A stretch of 64,000 bases of DNA from Synechococcus sp. MU1642 (GCF_020514115.1 NZ_VTKZ01000003.1:124001-188000); one strand, 5' to 3'; counted from the first letter of the stretch, positions 27,674 through 36,673 are shown. Notes: generated by a model not told the origin, from the letters alone. Numbers and translations are program-made.

Positions 27674-29345
27674 TCACCTGATCGGCCTGGGCCAGGAGCT
27701 CCGGGTCGTGACTGCTAATCAGCATCAGCCGGTGCTGGGCGCGTTCGCGTATCACCGAACGAATCTGCTCAGCGGCCTTGGCATCCAGGAAAGCCGTCGG
27801 TTCATCGAGCACCTCGAGTGGCTTGTTGCGCAGCCAGGCCCGCAGCAGCCCCAGCCGATGAATCTCTCCGCCGGAGAAGGGATCCTGCGCCAGGGCGAGC
27901 GGTGCATCCAGCCCGCTCTGGCGCAGAAGCAGGTGGGCCAGTCCCAGCCGTTGCAGCCAGGTTTCGATGTCGTCTCGATGGAGATTCGCCCCCAGCAGCA
28001 GGTTGTCGCGCAGGCTCGCTTCAAAGAGCACCGCGTTCTGGGGGGCATAGGCGATCAGCTGATGCATCTGCCGCGCCCCGGCCAGTCCGCTTAGTTGCCA
28101 GGTGTCGTCAGCGCAGTTCAGCTGCCAGTGACTGTCTTCCTCGTTGAGCAGTCCACAGACGCGATCGATCAGGGTGGTTTTGCCGCTGCCGGAGGGGCCG
28201 GTGATCGCCACCAACCCACTGGCGCTCAGGTCAAGCGACCTCAGGCCGGTGGAGGCGTTAGCGCTGCTGCTCCAGTGCAGTTGGCTCCAGCGCGCAGTTG
28301 AGAGGCTGATCAAGCTTGCATCAGCAATCGTGCGGTCGCTGGCTTCGCCCTGGCGTCGGACCAGCTGGTCGCGCCGCCGGCACAGCGCCTCATAGCCCGG
28401 CAGGTTGCCCAGGCAAAGGCGGCGGGCCTGCACCACCATGCTCAGGGAAGCACTGGCGCGGTAAGCCAACACCAGGGTGGTGGTGAGCGTTTCGGCGGTC
28501 AGGGCCTCCCCTTGAAGCAGCATCCACAGACCGGCGACGGCCACCACCAGGGTGTCGCGCCAGGCGTTGTAGCTGGCCCGGCGGCGCACCCGTTCCCGCA
28601 GCAACCAGCGTCCTTCCGCCGTTTCCCTGGCGAATCGCTGAAGCAGCCAACCCTCCGCCGTTGCGGCGCGCAGGGCCTTGAGACCATGCAGCCCATCCCC
28701 GACGGTGCGCTGTAGAGCTGCATTCAGTCGACTCTGGATGCGGCCCAGACCCCAGCTGCCGGAGCGCTGCAGCAGGGCAGCTGCCGTGGTGGCCAGCAAG
28801 GCCAGCAACAGCGGCCAGGCCGTGGCCCTGCCGACCAGCACCACGCTGGCGAGGTAGATGCCCATGGCCAGCAGCGACTGCCCCATCCGCACTGCCTGGT
28901 CCAAGCTCAGTGCCGTGCGGTTGATGTCGGCCATCAGCAGGGCGAGCAGTTCGCCGCGCCCCAGCCGGTCCAGCTGAGCCGAGGAGGCCTCGAACACCTG
29001 GTGCAGCAGCTGCTGCCGCAGCCGATCGGTGAAGCCCGAGCGCAACCGCTCCCGCTGAATGGCCACCCGGGCCTGGATCAGACCGCGGAGCAGGATCAGA
29101 CCCACAAGGATCCCCAGACTCCCGGCCACGGGCAGGCCCTGAATCAGCCCTCGTGAGCGGCTGCCCAGCAGCAGCGTCACCGCCAGACCGAGGCCGGCGA
29201 TGTCGAGCAGGCTGCTGAGGCTGCTCAGCCCGCTCAGCCAGGCCAGGTGTCGCCATCCTGCTTCCCGGGCCAGGGCTTTGAGCAGCTGGATCTGCCGCAA
29301 GCGGGCCAGCGGTAGTGGACCTGGTCGGTTCAAGGCAGGCGGCAC
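27615..29345 (-). CDS. ABC exporter, fused membrane and ATPase domains
   Basis: A 576-residue half-transporter. The N-terminal half has about six membrane helices; the ATPase domain starts near residue 350 with Walker A ITGPSGSGKTTLIDR, Q-loop YAPQNAVLF, a variant signature FSGGEIHRLGLLRAW, Walker B LEVLDEPTAFLDA and H-loop ISSHDPEL. The signature FSGGE in place of LSGGQ still has the key Ser-Gly-Gly. Substrate is unknown; related genes in cyanobacteria are annotated as multidrug or lipid exporters without proof. Its end overlaps folK by 59 nt, and its start is 50 bp from the divergent Nudix gene. Confidence 0.85.
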   Translation of the reverse strand: MPPALNRPGPLPLARLRQIQLLKALAREAGWRHLAWLSGLSSLSSLLDIAGLGLAVTLLLGSRSRGLIQGLPVAGSLGILVGLILLRGLIQARVAIQRERLRSGFTDRLRQQLLHQVFEASSAQLDRLGRGELLALLMADINRTALSLDQAVRMGQSLLAMGIYLASVVLVGRATAWPLLLALLATTAAALLQRSGSWGLGRIQSRLNAALQRTVGDGLHGLKALRAATAEGWLLQRFARETAEGRWLLRERVRRRASYNAWRDTLVVAVAGLWMLLQGEALTAETLTTTLVLAYRASASLSMVVQARRLCLGNLPGYEALCRRRDQLVRRQGEASDRTIADASLISLSTARWSQLHWSSSANASTGLRSLDLSASGLVAITGPSGSGKTTLIDRVCGLLNEEDSHWQLNCADDTWQLSGLAGARQMHQLIAYAPQNAVLFEASLRDNLLLGANLHRDDIETWLQRLGLAHLLLRQSGLDAPLALAQDPFSGGEIHRLGLLRAWLRNKPLEVLDEPTAFLDAKAAEQIRSVIRERAQHRLMLISSHDPELLAQADQVITVEPNPASLPTTAPAQTS

Positions 29346-29395
29346 GGGGGGCTGGGCTCACCCGCCATGCTGGGCCACAGCAATGCCCGTGACCC

Positions 29396-29956
29396 ATGGC
29401 ACCCCTGCCGTCACCGGAACCGTTCGAGCTGCTGGACACCGTCGAGGTGGTGGATGCTCGCAAGCTCCGTTTCGAGCGCAACCGGATCAAATTGCCGATG
29501 GGGGTGGAGGCCACCTTCGGGATGATCCGCCACCCCGGCGCCTCCCTGGCGGTGCCGATCACCGAAGATGGCCAGGTGGTGCTGCTGCGGCAGTATCGCT
29601 TCGCGGTGCAGGCCCGTCTGCTGGAGTTTCCTGCGGGCACCCTGGAGGAGGGGGAAGATCCTCTGGAATCGATGCAGCGCGAGCTGGGGGAAGAGGCCGG
29701 TTACAGCGCAGCGAAGTGGGATGTGTTGGGGCCGATGCTTCCATGCCCGGGCTATTCCGATGAGGTGATCCACTGCTTCCTGGCTCGGCAGCTCACCCCA
29801 CTGGAGAACCCGCCAGCCGGCGATGACGATGAAGACCTTGAGGTGGTGCTGATGAGCCCAGCGCAGCTGGATGCAGCACTGGCATCGGGCGATGAATGGC
29901 TGGATGGCAAAAGCGTCACCGCCTGGTTCCGTGCCAAACAGCTTCTCGACCTCTGA
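29396..29956 (+). CDS. Nudix hydrolase (ADP-ribose pyrophosphatase-like)
   Basis: A 186-residue Nudix enzyme. The box GTLEEGEDPLESMQRELGEE followed by AGY is complete (G-x5-E-x7-REUxEExGU), so it should be catalytically competent and hydrolyse a nucleoside diphosphate linked to another group. The upstream LLRQYRFAVQARLLEFPAG matches ADP-ribose/ADP-sugar pyrophosphatases. Its stop shares a base with the photolyase start, so the two are co-translated; a shared role in cleaning up nucleotide or light damage is only a guess. Confidence 0.88.
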   Translation: MAPLPSPEPFELLDTVEVVDARKLRFERNRIKLPMGVEATFGMIRHPGASLAVPITEDGQVVLLRQYRFAVQARLLEFPAGTLEEGEDPLESMQRELGEEAGYSAAKWDVLGPMLPCPGYSDEVIHCFLARQLTPLENPPAGDDDEDLEVVLMSPAQLDAALASGDEWLDGKSVTAWFRAKQLLDL

Positions 29957-31389
29957 TGACCAGCTCTCGCGTTCTGTTCTGGCACCGCCGCGATCTGCGC
30001 TTGGCGGACAACCTCGGATTGGTGGCTGCTGCGCAGATCAGTCCTGCGGTGACGGGCGTTTATGTGCTCGACCCCCAGGTGATCAACCCGCCGAAGCATT
30101 TGCCGCCGATGGCGCCGTCCCGCCTGTGGTTTCTGATCGAGAGCCTGGTGGAATTGCAGCAGCGCTGGCGTGAGGCCGGCAGTCGCCTGGTGGTGCTGGA
30201 GGGCGACCCGGTGGCGGTGTTGCCGCAGCTGGCGCAGCAGATCGGTGCTGAGGCTGTGGTGTGGAACCGCGATGTGGAGCCCTATGCCCGTGAGCGGGAC
30301 CGCCAGGTGGCCAAAACCCTGCAGGCTGAGGGCTGCAAGGTGGTGGTGGATTGGGATCAGCTGCTCATCGCTCCGGAACTGCTCAAGACCGGCGCTGGCG
30401 ATCCCTACCGCGTGTATGGCCCGTTCCTGCGCAACTGGCGCGGCCAGGTGCTGGATCAGAAGCCAGCCACCGTTGCTGCGCCCTCTGGCTTGCTGGATCT
30501 GCCGCCGGATCTGGTGTCGTCTGGTGATCCCCTGCCCGCCCTGCGGGACAGCCATGGGTTCCAAGGCACCGAGAGCTGCCCCTGTCGACCCGGAGAAGCC
30601 GCGGCCCTGGCACAACTCACCAGCTTCTGTGATGGTCCGCTGCTTGGCTACGAACCCGACCGCAATTTCCCTGGCACCGCCGGCACCTCGTATCTGAGTG
30701 CTGCCTTGAGCGTCGGTACGCTCAGCCCTCGCCAGGCCTGGTGTGCCGCCCAGGACTCTCGCGACCAAGCCCGCAGTGAGGAGCAGCTCCATGCCATCTC
30801 TGTATGGGAGCAGGAGCTGGGCTGGCGCGAGTTCTACCAGCAGGCGCTGTTTCATTTCCCTGAGTTGGCCGACGGCCCCTATCGCGAGCAGTGGCGGCGT
30901 TTTCCCTGGGAGAACAACGAGGACTGGTTCGACTTCTGGAAGGACGGTCAGACCGGCATTCCGATCATCGATGCAGCGATGCGGCAGCTCAATCAGACCG
31001 GCTGGATGCACAACCGCTGCCGCATGATCGTCGCCTCCTATCTGGTTAAAGACCTGATCTGCGACTGGCGCTGGGGCGAGCGCGCCTTCATGGAACTGGA
31101 GGTGGATGGCGACCTTGCTGCCAACAACGGGGGTTGGCAGTGGAGTGCCAGCAGCGGCATGGACCCCAAGCCTCTTCGCATCTTCAACCCCGCCACCCAA
31201 GCCTCCAAATTCGATTCAGCTGGCGACTACATCCGCCGGTGGGTGCCGGAGTTGCGTCATGTGAACACCAAGGATCTGCTCAGCGGTGAGATCGGTGCGC
31301 TGGAACGGCGCGACTATCCCGAACCGCTGGTTAATCACAAGAAGCAGCAGGCACGTTTTAAGGCGCTTTACGCCACCATTCGGTCTTGA
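29956..31389 (+). CDS. phr: Deoxyribodipyrimidine photolyase (CPD class I)
   Basis: A 477-residue photolyase that repairs UV-induced pyrimidine dimers using blue light and FADH-. The N-terminal antenna-binding alpha/beta domain starts VLFWHRRDLRLADN. The FAD domain contains ELGWREFYQ, TGWMHNRCRM, and DGDLAANNGGWQWSAS, which carries the Asp and Asn contacting the flavin and the Trp pair facing the dimer. ATG 29956 overlaps the Nudix stop; the frame continues upstream without homology. The 3' end overlaps the convergent aminotransferase gene by 22 nt. A second photolyase-like system lies at 33771-35131. Confidence 0.95.
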   Translation: MTSSRVLFWHRRDLRLADNLGLVAAAQISPAVTGVYVLDPQVINPPKHLPPMAPSRLWFLIESLVELQQRWREAGSRLVVLEGDPVAVLPQLAQQIGAEAVVWNRDVEPYARERDRQVAKTLQAEGCKVVVDWDQLLIAPELLKTGAGDPYRVYGPFLRNWRGQVLDQKPATVAAPSGLLDLPPDLVSSGDPLPALRDSHGFQGTESCPCRPGEAAALAQLTSFCDGPLLGYEPDRNFPGTAGTSYLSAALSVGTLSPRQAWCAAQDSRDQARSEEQLHAISVWEQELGWREFYQQALFHFPELADGPYREQWRRFPWENNEDWFDFWKDGQTGIPIIDAAMRQLNQTGWMHNRCRMIVASYLVKDLICDWRWGERAFMELEVDGDLAANNGGWQWSASSGMDPKPLRIFNPATQASKFDSAGDYIRRWVPELRHVNTKDLLSGEIGALERRDYPEPLVNHKKQQARFKALYATIRS

Positions 31390-32609
31390 TCGCCTTCGTC
31401 GCCACGACGAAATTGGGCAGGCACATCAGATGTCAGCAAATGGCGCACCGTGTTGATCACAGCCTGTTGCTGCTCTTCACTTAACTCAGGGAAGATTGGC
31501 AGGCTCAGCACCTGGCCGCAGAGCTGTTCCGTCACCGGTAATGAACCCTGTTTCAAGCCCAGATGGGCATAGGCCGGCTGGCGGTGAATCGGAATCGGGT
31601 AGTAAATGATCGTGTTCACCCCACGCTCCTGCAGAGTCTGCTTGAACCAGTCGCGGCAGCAGCTTTCCGGGATCCCGTGGCGTGCACTGGTGCTGGAGGG
31701 AATGCAGCTTGCGTTGCAGAGCGGCTGGTTATTGGGGCAATTGCCGATGCGAACCACAAATTGGTTCCAGCTGTGGCCGTCCTCGGCCGTCGGCAAGGTG
31801 ATGCCATCGAGATCCCCGAGGGCATCCAGATAACGCTTAGCGATGGCGCCTCGTTTGCTGATCCATGCCTCCAGCTTTGGTAACTTCACGTTCAGCACAG
31901 CCGCCTGGATCGCATCCAGGCGGCTGTTGTAGCCAAGGCTGGTGTGGAGGTAGCGCTCGGGCATGCCGTGAACGGCCAGCTCACGCATGATCTGGGCCAG
32001 TTGGGCATTGCTGGTGGTGACGGCACCACCGTCTCCTGCGGCGCCGAGGTTCTTGGTGGGGAAGAAGCTGAAGCAGCCCGCATCACCGAAGCTTCCCACC
32101 GCCTGCTTTTGCCAACGGGCTCCTGTCGCCTGCGCGCAGTCTTCGATCACCTTGAGCTGATGATGCTCGGCAATGGCCATCACTCGGGTCATGTTGACCG
32201 CACGCCCGAACAGGTGCACCGGCATCAGAGCCTTGGTGGCGGGGGTGATCGCGGCTTCGATCTGATCGAAATCGATCAGGTAGGTGCTGGGGTCGACATC
32301 CACGAACACTGGCGTGGCGCCGACGGCGCTGATGGCCTCAGCAGTGGCGAAAAAACTAAAGGAGGCAGTGATCACCTCATCCCCTGCCCCGATTCCCAGG
32401 CCGCGCAGGGCAAGGATCAACGCATCGGTGCCGCTGTTGCAGCCCACGGCGTGCTCGCAGCCAACGCTCGTGGCGAAGGCCTTCTCAAAGCGTTTGATTT
32501 GCGGTCCACCGATGTACTGGCCACTGCGCACCACCTCGAGCACCGCCTCCTCGAGGTCTACACCGAGATCATCGATCTGCTGGCTGAGGCTGAAGGGAGG
32601 TACCTGCAT
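31368..32609 (-). CDS. DegT/DnrJ/EryC1 PLP-dependent aminotransferase with a Cys-rich insert
   Basis: A 413-residue aminotransferase of the nucleotide-sugar type. GCNSGTDALILALRGLGI binds PLP phosphate, IEDCAQATGA carries the ring-stacking Asp, and the Schiff-base lysine is in SFFPTKNLGAAGDGG. Such enzymes aminate keto-sugars for surface glycans. Between VVRIGNC (near 285) and KQTLQERG there is an extra stretch of about 30 residues with five cysteines, which typical family members lack. It lies 19 bp after the thioredoxin-like gene on the same strand, so the pair is probably one operon. Substrate unknown. Confidence 0.88.
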   Translation of the reverse strand: MQVPPFSLSQQIDDLGVDLEEAVLEVVRSGQYIGGPQIKRFEKAFATSVGCEHAVGCNSGTDALILALRGLGIGAGDEVITASFSFFATAEAISAVGATPVFVDVDPSTYLIDFDQIEAAITPATKALMPVHLFGRAVNMTRVMAIAEHHQLKVIEDCAQATGARWQKQAVGSFGDAGCFSFFPTKNLGAAGDGGAVTTSNAQLAQIMRELAVHGMPERYLHTSLGYNSRLDAIQAAVLNVKLPKLEAWISKRGAIAKRYLDALGDLDGITLPTAEDGHSWNQFVVRIGNCPNNQPLCNASCIPSSTSARHGIPESCCRDWFKQTLQERGVNTIIYYPIPIHRQPAYAHLGLKQGSLPVTEQLCGQVLSLPIFPELSEEQQQAVINTVRHLLTSDVPAQFRRGDEGDQDRMVA

Positions 32610-32628
32610 AAAGCAAATCTTAAGTGGC

Positions 32629-33213
32629 TCAGTCGAACCACTCCGGTTCGTGTCCAGGGTTCCACTTCACATTGCAGCCCACCGAGGCGGTCTGCTCTTG
32701 GTTCACCTGTGATCCCGTCAGCACGGCATCGAGGGCGGCCCGCAGGTCGCGGCCGTTGAGGGGTTGATTGTTGCCGGGACGGCTGCCGTCCAACTGGCCG
32801 CGGTAGCGCAGGCTCTGCAGGCCTTCACCATCGGCTGAGAACAGGTAGAACTCCGGCGTGCAAGCGGCCTTGAGGGCTCGGGCCAAGGTTTGTTGCTCAT
32901 CCAGCAGGTAGGGGAAGCCCCAGTTCTGGCGCCTGGCCTGCTCTGCCAGTTGCTTCGGTCCGTCCTGGGGGTGAGTGATCAGGCTGTTGCTGCTCACGCC
33001 CACCAGCTGAACCGCGTCGCTGAAATCGTTGTCCAGCCGCTTGAGTTCGGGTTCCACGTGCTTCACAAACGGGCAATGGGCGCAAAGCACCATCAGCAGC
33101 ACGGGTCGGTGGTCCAGAGAACTGCTGTTCAGCTGCCCGCCCGTGACCTGGGGCAAATCAAAACTGGGCAGGCCCGTGCCGAGCGCCAGCATCGTTGATG
33201 GTGTGAGGGCCAT
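32629..33213 (-). CDS. Thioredoxin-fold protein with a CxxC motif (redoxin/AhpC-TSA type)
   Basis: A 194-residue soluble protein without a signal peptide. The fold starts near FDLPQVTGGQLNSS; VLCAHCPFVKHVEPEL carries a Cys-Ala-His-Cys pair at the active-site position, and the cis-proline region is in AACTPEFYLF. This is the cytosolic thioredoxin-family/peroxiredoxin-like group common in cyanobacteria; its reduction partner is not known. ATG 33213 was chosen because the family starts there; a much longer frame upstream runs antisense to the neighbouring lipoprotein gene. It precedes the DegT aminotransferase by 19 bp. Confidence 0.88.
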   Translation of the reverse strand: MALTPSTMLALGTGLPSFDLPQVTGGQLNSSSLDHRPVLLMVLCAHCPFVKHVEPELKRLDNDFSDAVQLVGVSSNSLITHPQDGPKQLAEQARRQNWGFPYLLDEQQTLARALKAACTPEFYLFSADGEGLQSLRYRGQLDGSRPGNNQPLNGRDLRAALDAVLTGSQVNQEQTASVGCNVKWNPGHEPEWFD

Positions 33214-33270
33214 AGGGCTCAGGCAGATGCGGCGAATCTGCTTCAGGATGGCCACCTCCGCTGGTGATGG

Positions 33271-33789
33271 ATGCGGCGCCTGCGTCTGCTTTGGGGAGTT
33301 GGCCTGCTGCTCGGGGCTTGCGCTGCGCCGAAGGAGCCGCCCAGCTGGCGGTTGTTCCCCCTGCAGCGCTACTCGCCCCATGACGGGGTAGCCGTGGTCA
33401 ACCAGCCCGATGGCTACGGGTTGCACATCTACCTGGAGACAGACACCAGCTTCCCGGGGGTGTGTCGTCCTCGCTGGTTGCCGGATCCAGCACGCCTGTT
33501 CAACGGCAATGGATCCACACCGTTCAGTTCCGGTCTGGCGGCCCGTCAGGAGTTTTTCGATGCCGTGGCCCGGCGTGATGTGCGTAGCCTGTTGAAAAAG
33601 GAGCTCAAAGCTCTGTGCCAGGACCGCGCTCCGAACGACCGCTGGCAATGGACTGAGCCGCCCCGGAACGACAATCAGGTGGTGCCTCTGCAGCTTCCCT
33701 CCCTCGAAGAGAAAGACCTGCTCACCAATCCGGTGGACGAATTGAAGCGGGCCCTACAGCTGCTAGGAGATCAACGGGCTGCCGAGTAG
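33271..33789 (+). CDS. Putative lipoprotein of unknown function
   Basis: A 172-residue protein beginning with a short basic segment, a hydrophobic stretch and the lipobox LLGAC (Cys17), so it is probably lipid-anchored outside the cytoplasmic membrane. The mature part has no domain I recognise; it is soluble, with conserved-looking aromatic segments YGLHIYLETDTSF and VCRPRWLPDPA. Its start is 57 bp from the divergent thioredoxin-like gene and its end overlaps the convergent photolyase N-domain gene by 19 nt. Confidence 0.75.
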   Translation: MRRLRLLWGVGLLLGACAAPKEPPSWRLFPLQRYSPHDGVAVVNQPDGYGLHIYLETDTSFPGVCRPRWLPDPARLFNGNGSTPFSSGLAARQEFFDAVARRDVRSLLKKELKALCQDRAPNDRWQWTEPPRNDNQVVPLQLPSLEEKDLLTNPVDELKRALQLLGDQRAAE

Positions 33790-34211
33790 CCCTCCCACAC
33801 CACTGCTTCGGCTTCGCGCCAATAGCGGCTGAACCGCCCCAGCCGAGGTGGCCGTGGCAGCTCCACGAACGGTTCGGGATCCAGCAGCTCAAGCGGCAGT
33901 TCCGCGTCGATGGCCTCGCCGATCTGCTCCAGGCGTGGATCCACTGCGCTGCTGCTCACCACACCATCGGCCTGATGGCGACGGGCAAAGGCCAGCACCT
34001 CAGCGGCCACATCCCCCTTTCGCAGGGTGAGGGGAAGGTCGAGGGCGTTTTCGTAGAGGAAGCCGAGTCGTTTGCGGCTGATTCGTGCGTCTTGGATCCA
34101 GCAGGTGTCGAACACGAACACTGCTGGTGCCTCCGGCCAGGCCTGCAGCGCTGGGTTGTTGGCACCAAGGGCCTCCTCGTGAATCCAGAGGATGGGGCGT
34201 TGGAATGTCAT
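33771..34211 (-). CDS. Stand-alone photolyase N-terminal (antenna) domain-like protein
   Basis: A 146-residue protein that resembles only the alpha/beta antenna domain of photolyases: ILWIHEEALGANNPALQA parallels the usual start, AVFVFDTCWI is the following strand, RLGFLYENALDL parallels the helix that in photolyases reads R-x-F-L-x-E-S-L, and GVVSSSAVDPR matches the later strand. There is no FAD domain. It lies 14 bp downstream of a gene that encodes only the photolyase FAD domain, so the pair looks like one photolyase split in two with the order reversed. The role as an antenna or partner subunit is inference. Confidence 0.7.
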   Translation of the reverse strand: MTFQRPILWIHEEALGANNPALQAWPEAPAVFVFDTCWIQDARISRKRLGFLYENALDLPLTLRKGDVAAEVLAFARRHQADGVVSSSAVDPRLEQIGEAIDAELPLELLDPEPFVELPRPPRLGRFSRYWREAEAVVWEGYSAAR

Positions 34212-34225
34212 GAGGAATCTGCTGC

Positions 34226-35131
34226 TTATCGCTTGGGACGGGCCAGGGCGGCACTGGCGCCTCCGCTGCTCCGGCGTTGGCGTTGCTGATTTCGGTTATT
34301 ACCGGTCTCCCGAATGGCTGGCATTGGAGCGAACAGCCGGTTCTCCAGTTGGTCATAGCTGCCTTCCAATGGGCAGCTGTTCGCACTGGGGCAGCTGTCG
34401 CAGAAGTGACCGTCGCTGTAGCGCTCCAGGTTGCCGCGGTTGAAGAAGTAGGGCTTGTGGCTGAAGGTGCTGGCAACCCACTGCCAGCTCAGATGGTTGC
34501 TGGCCGGATCGCCATCCAGCAGGTGCTCAAGAAACCAGTCGGCTCCAGCCTTCCAGTGGACCCGTCGCCAATGCACAAGCCAGGCTGCCATCCACATGCG
34601 GGCGTGGTTGTGCAGCCAGCCGGTGCTCACCAGTTGATCGCGGAAGCCATCCATGCAGGCCAGCCCCGTGGTCCCTGCGCGAACATCGGCCGGCAGCTCT
34701 CGGGAGTAGGCACCAGCGTCATGCCCCGTTTTGAACGGTTCCTGATCGTGATGGATGCCATCCCCCAGATCGAGCCACATCCGTTGCCAGAAGTCGCGCC
34801 AACCGAGTTCGTTGATTAGTTTTCCGCCTTCATCTCGGTTGCGAATCCGGGCAAAGACGGCATCGCGCACCTCCGGGAGGCTCAGCACGCCGTGGCGGAT
34901 GTAGGGCGACAGCCCGGTGACAGCACCATTGAGGTGATTACGGCTTTTGGCGTAGCTCCTTGCGTCAATGCGCCGCAGCTTGTTTTCGGCTGCCTCACGC
35001 CCACCGCGGATCGGGCTGAGCTCCCCTTCCGCTTCAGGGAACTCTTGCGCCAACAGGGTGTTTAAGGCATCGCGGGACGCGAATTGCCGCGGCAGGTCGC
35101 CGTTGATCGGGGGTGACGCAGCGCTGGGCAC
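34226..35131 (-). CDS. Photolyase/cryptochrome FAD-binding domain protein without antenna domain
   Basis: A 301-residue protein corresponding to the helical FAD-binding half of photolyases. Matching segments are SPYIRHGVLSLPEV, ELGWRDFWQRMWLD, TGWLHNHARMWMAAWLVH and DGDPASNHLSWQWVASTFS, the last holding the flavin-contacting Asp and Asn and the Trp pair. After it comes the cysteine group CDSCPSANSC (C-x2-C-x5-C) near residue 246, with another Cys in LACMDGF; these could bind metal or an iron-sulfur cluster, which I infer only. GTG 35131 is the apparent start. The next gene downstream supplies the missing N-terminal domain. Repair versus signalling function is undetermined. Confidence 0.85.
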   Translation of the reverse strand: MPSAASPPINGDLPRQFASRDALNTLLAQEFPEAEGELSPIRGGREAAENKLRRIDARSYAKSRNHLNGAVTGLSPYIRHGVLSLPEVRDAVFARIRNRDEGGKLINELGWRDFWQRMWLDLGDGIHHDQEPFKTGHDAGAYSRELPADVRAGTTGLACMDGFRDQLVSTGWLHNHARMWMAAWLVHWRRVHWKAGADWFLEHLLDGDPASNHLSWQWVASTFSHKPYFFNRGNLERYSDGHFCDSCPSANSCPLEGSYDQLENRLFAPMPAIRETGNNRNQQRQRRSSGGASAALARPKR

Positions 35132-35213
35132 CGGCCTTTGTCGGTAAACGAGCGGTGATCTTGGCGGGGGATGGGGGAGAATCGCGCGAATTCATCCGTT
35201 CCGGTCTGTCCCG

Positions 35214-35996
35214 ATGCTGCTTGATCTCACCGGCAAGAAGATTCTCGTCACCGGCATCGCCAACAACCGTTCGATCGCTTGGGGCATTGCTCAGCAGCTG
35301 AAGGCTGCCGGTGCTGAACTCGGCATCACATACCTGCCTGACGACAAAGGCCGTTTTGAGGCCAAGGTGCGCGAACTCACCACTCCCCTGGAGCCCAGCC
35401 TCTTCCTGCCTTTGAATGTGCAGGATGCCGACCAAATGGCTGAGGTCTTTGGCGAGATTAAGGAGAAGTGGGGCGTTCTCGATGGTCTGGTGCACTGCCT
35501 GGCCTTTGCCGGCAAGGAAGAGCTGATCGGTGACTACAGCGCCACCACCGCTGAAGGTTTTGCACGATCCCTCGATATCAGTGCCTATTCGCTGGCCCCT
35601 CTCTGTGCCCATGCCAAGCCGCTGTTCAGCGAAAAAGCTGGTGTGATCACGCTTTCGTACCTCGGCGCTGAGCGGGCCATCCCCAATTACAACGTGATGG
35701 GTGTCGCCAAAGCGGCTCTGGAGGCCTCCGTTCGCTATCTCGCGGCAGAGCTTGGTCCCGAGAAGCAGGTACGCGTCAATGCCATCAGCGCCGGCCCGAT
35801 CCGCACCCTGGCCAGCTCCGCCATTGGCGGCATCCTCGAGATGATCCACAACGTGGAGGAGAAAGCCCCCCTGCGTCGCACCGTCACCCAGATGGAAGTG
35901 GGCGGCACCGCTGCCTTCCTGCTCAGCGATCTGGCCAGTGGCATCTCCGGTCAGACCATTTACGTGGATGCGGGCTACTGCGTCACCGGAATGTGA
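35214..35996 (+). CDS. fabI: Enoyl-[acyl-carrier-protein] reductase (NADH)
   Basis: A 260-residue SDR enzyme that does the last reduction in fatty-acid elongation. [15 protein letters not shown] is the FabI-type cofactor site, and the catalytic Tyr-x6-Lys lies in [11 protein letters not shown], followed by [14 protein letters not shown]. Length is standard. The start is ATG 35214, about 80 bp from the divergent photolyase-like gene. The product is the triclosan-target type of reductase. hisB follows 29 bp downstream, with no pathway link. Confidence 0.96.
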   Translation: MLLDLTGKKILVTGIANNRSIAWGIAQQLKAAGAELGITYLPDDKGRFEAKVRELTTPLEPSLFLPLNVQDADQMAEVFGEIKEKWGVLDGLVHCLAFAGKEELIGDYSATTAEGFARSLDISAYSLAPLCAHAKPLFSEKAGVITLSYLGAERAIPNYNVMGVAKAALEASVRYLAAELGPEKQVRVNAISAGPIRTLASSAIGGILEMIHNVEEKAPLRRTVTQMEVGGTAAFLLSDLASGISGQTIYVDAGYCVTGM

Positions 35997-36025
35997 GGCA
36001 CGATGAGGGCACTGAAGGTCGGGTG

Positions 36026-36634
36026 ATGGCACGTCAGGGAACGATCCATCGGGTCACCGGTGAAACCGATGTGAAGGTGCGTCTGGATCTGGACGGTTCC
36101 GGCCAGTGTCACGCCAGTACCGGCGTGCCGTTTCTCGACCACATGCTTCATCAGATCAGCAGCCATGGCCTCATCGATTTGGAGATCAATGCGGTTGGAG
36201 ACACCCACATCGACGATCACCACACCAATGAGGACGTCGGCATTGCTGTGGGGCAGGCCCTGGCCCAGGCCCTGGGGGATCGGCGCGGAATCCACCGCTT
36301 CGGTCACTTCGTGGCACCGCTGGATGAGGCCTTGGTTCAGGTGGCCCTGGATTGTTCCGGTCGCCCCCACCTCAGCTACAGCCTTGCGATCTCCAGTCAG
36401 AAGATCGGCACCTACGACACCGAGCTCGTGAAGGAGTTCTTCGTGGCGGTGGTCAACAACAGCGGATTGACTCTCCATATCCGTCAGCTGGATGGGGCCA
36501 ACTCCCACCACATCGTGGAAGCCTGCTTCAAAGCTTTTGCCCGGGCCCTCCGCATGGCCACCGAGGTGGATCCACGCCGGGCCGGCGCCATACCCAGCAG
36601 CAAAGGAGTGCTTGAGCAGGCTGGCGCCAGCTGA
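36026..36634 (+). CDS. hisB: Imidazoleglycerol-phosphate dehydratase
   Basis: A 202-residue enzyme of histidine synthesis (step 6). The two metal-binding regions [16 protein letters not shown] and [16 protein letters not shown], and the second pair [15 protein letters not shown], are complete. It is the monofunctional form, without a phosphatase domain. ATG 36026 was selected because conserved sequence begins there; the frame is open for 11 more codons. It follows fabI closely on the same strand, but no other his genes adjoin. Confidence 0.96.
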   Translation: MARQGTIHRVTGETDVKVRLDLDGSGQCHASTGVPFLDHMLHQISSHGLIDLEINAVGDTHIDDHHTNEDVGIAVGQALAQALGDRRGIHRFGHFVAPLDEALVQVALDCSGRPHLSYSLAISSQKIGTYDTELVKEFFVAVVNNSGLTLHIRQLDGANSHHIVEACFKAFARALRMATEVDPRRAGAIPSSKGVLEQAGAS

Positions 36635-36673
36635 GGTTGGCCGCGCGCTTCACAGTCCGTTACGAGAGGATGG

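Noticed and set aside
28390-29640. 416-codon shifted frame over the ABC exporter and Nudix genes
   Set aside because: Gly/Ala/Pro/Arg-rich shadow translation; the ABC exporter frame has all ATPase motifs.
29752-31200. 482-codon antisense ORF over the Nudix and photolyase genes
   Set aside because: No domain; both genes on the other strand have complete catalytic motifs and coupled start/stop codons.
33214-33648. N-terminal extension of the thioredoxin-like protein by 145 codons
   Set aside because: The extension is antisense to the lipoprotein gene and has no homology; the fold starts at ATG 33213.
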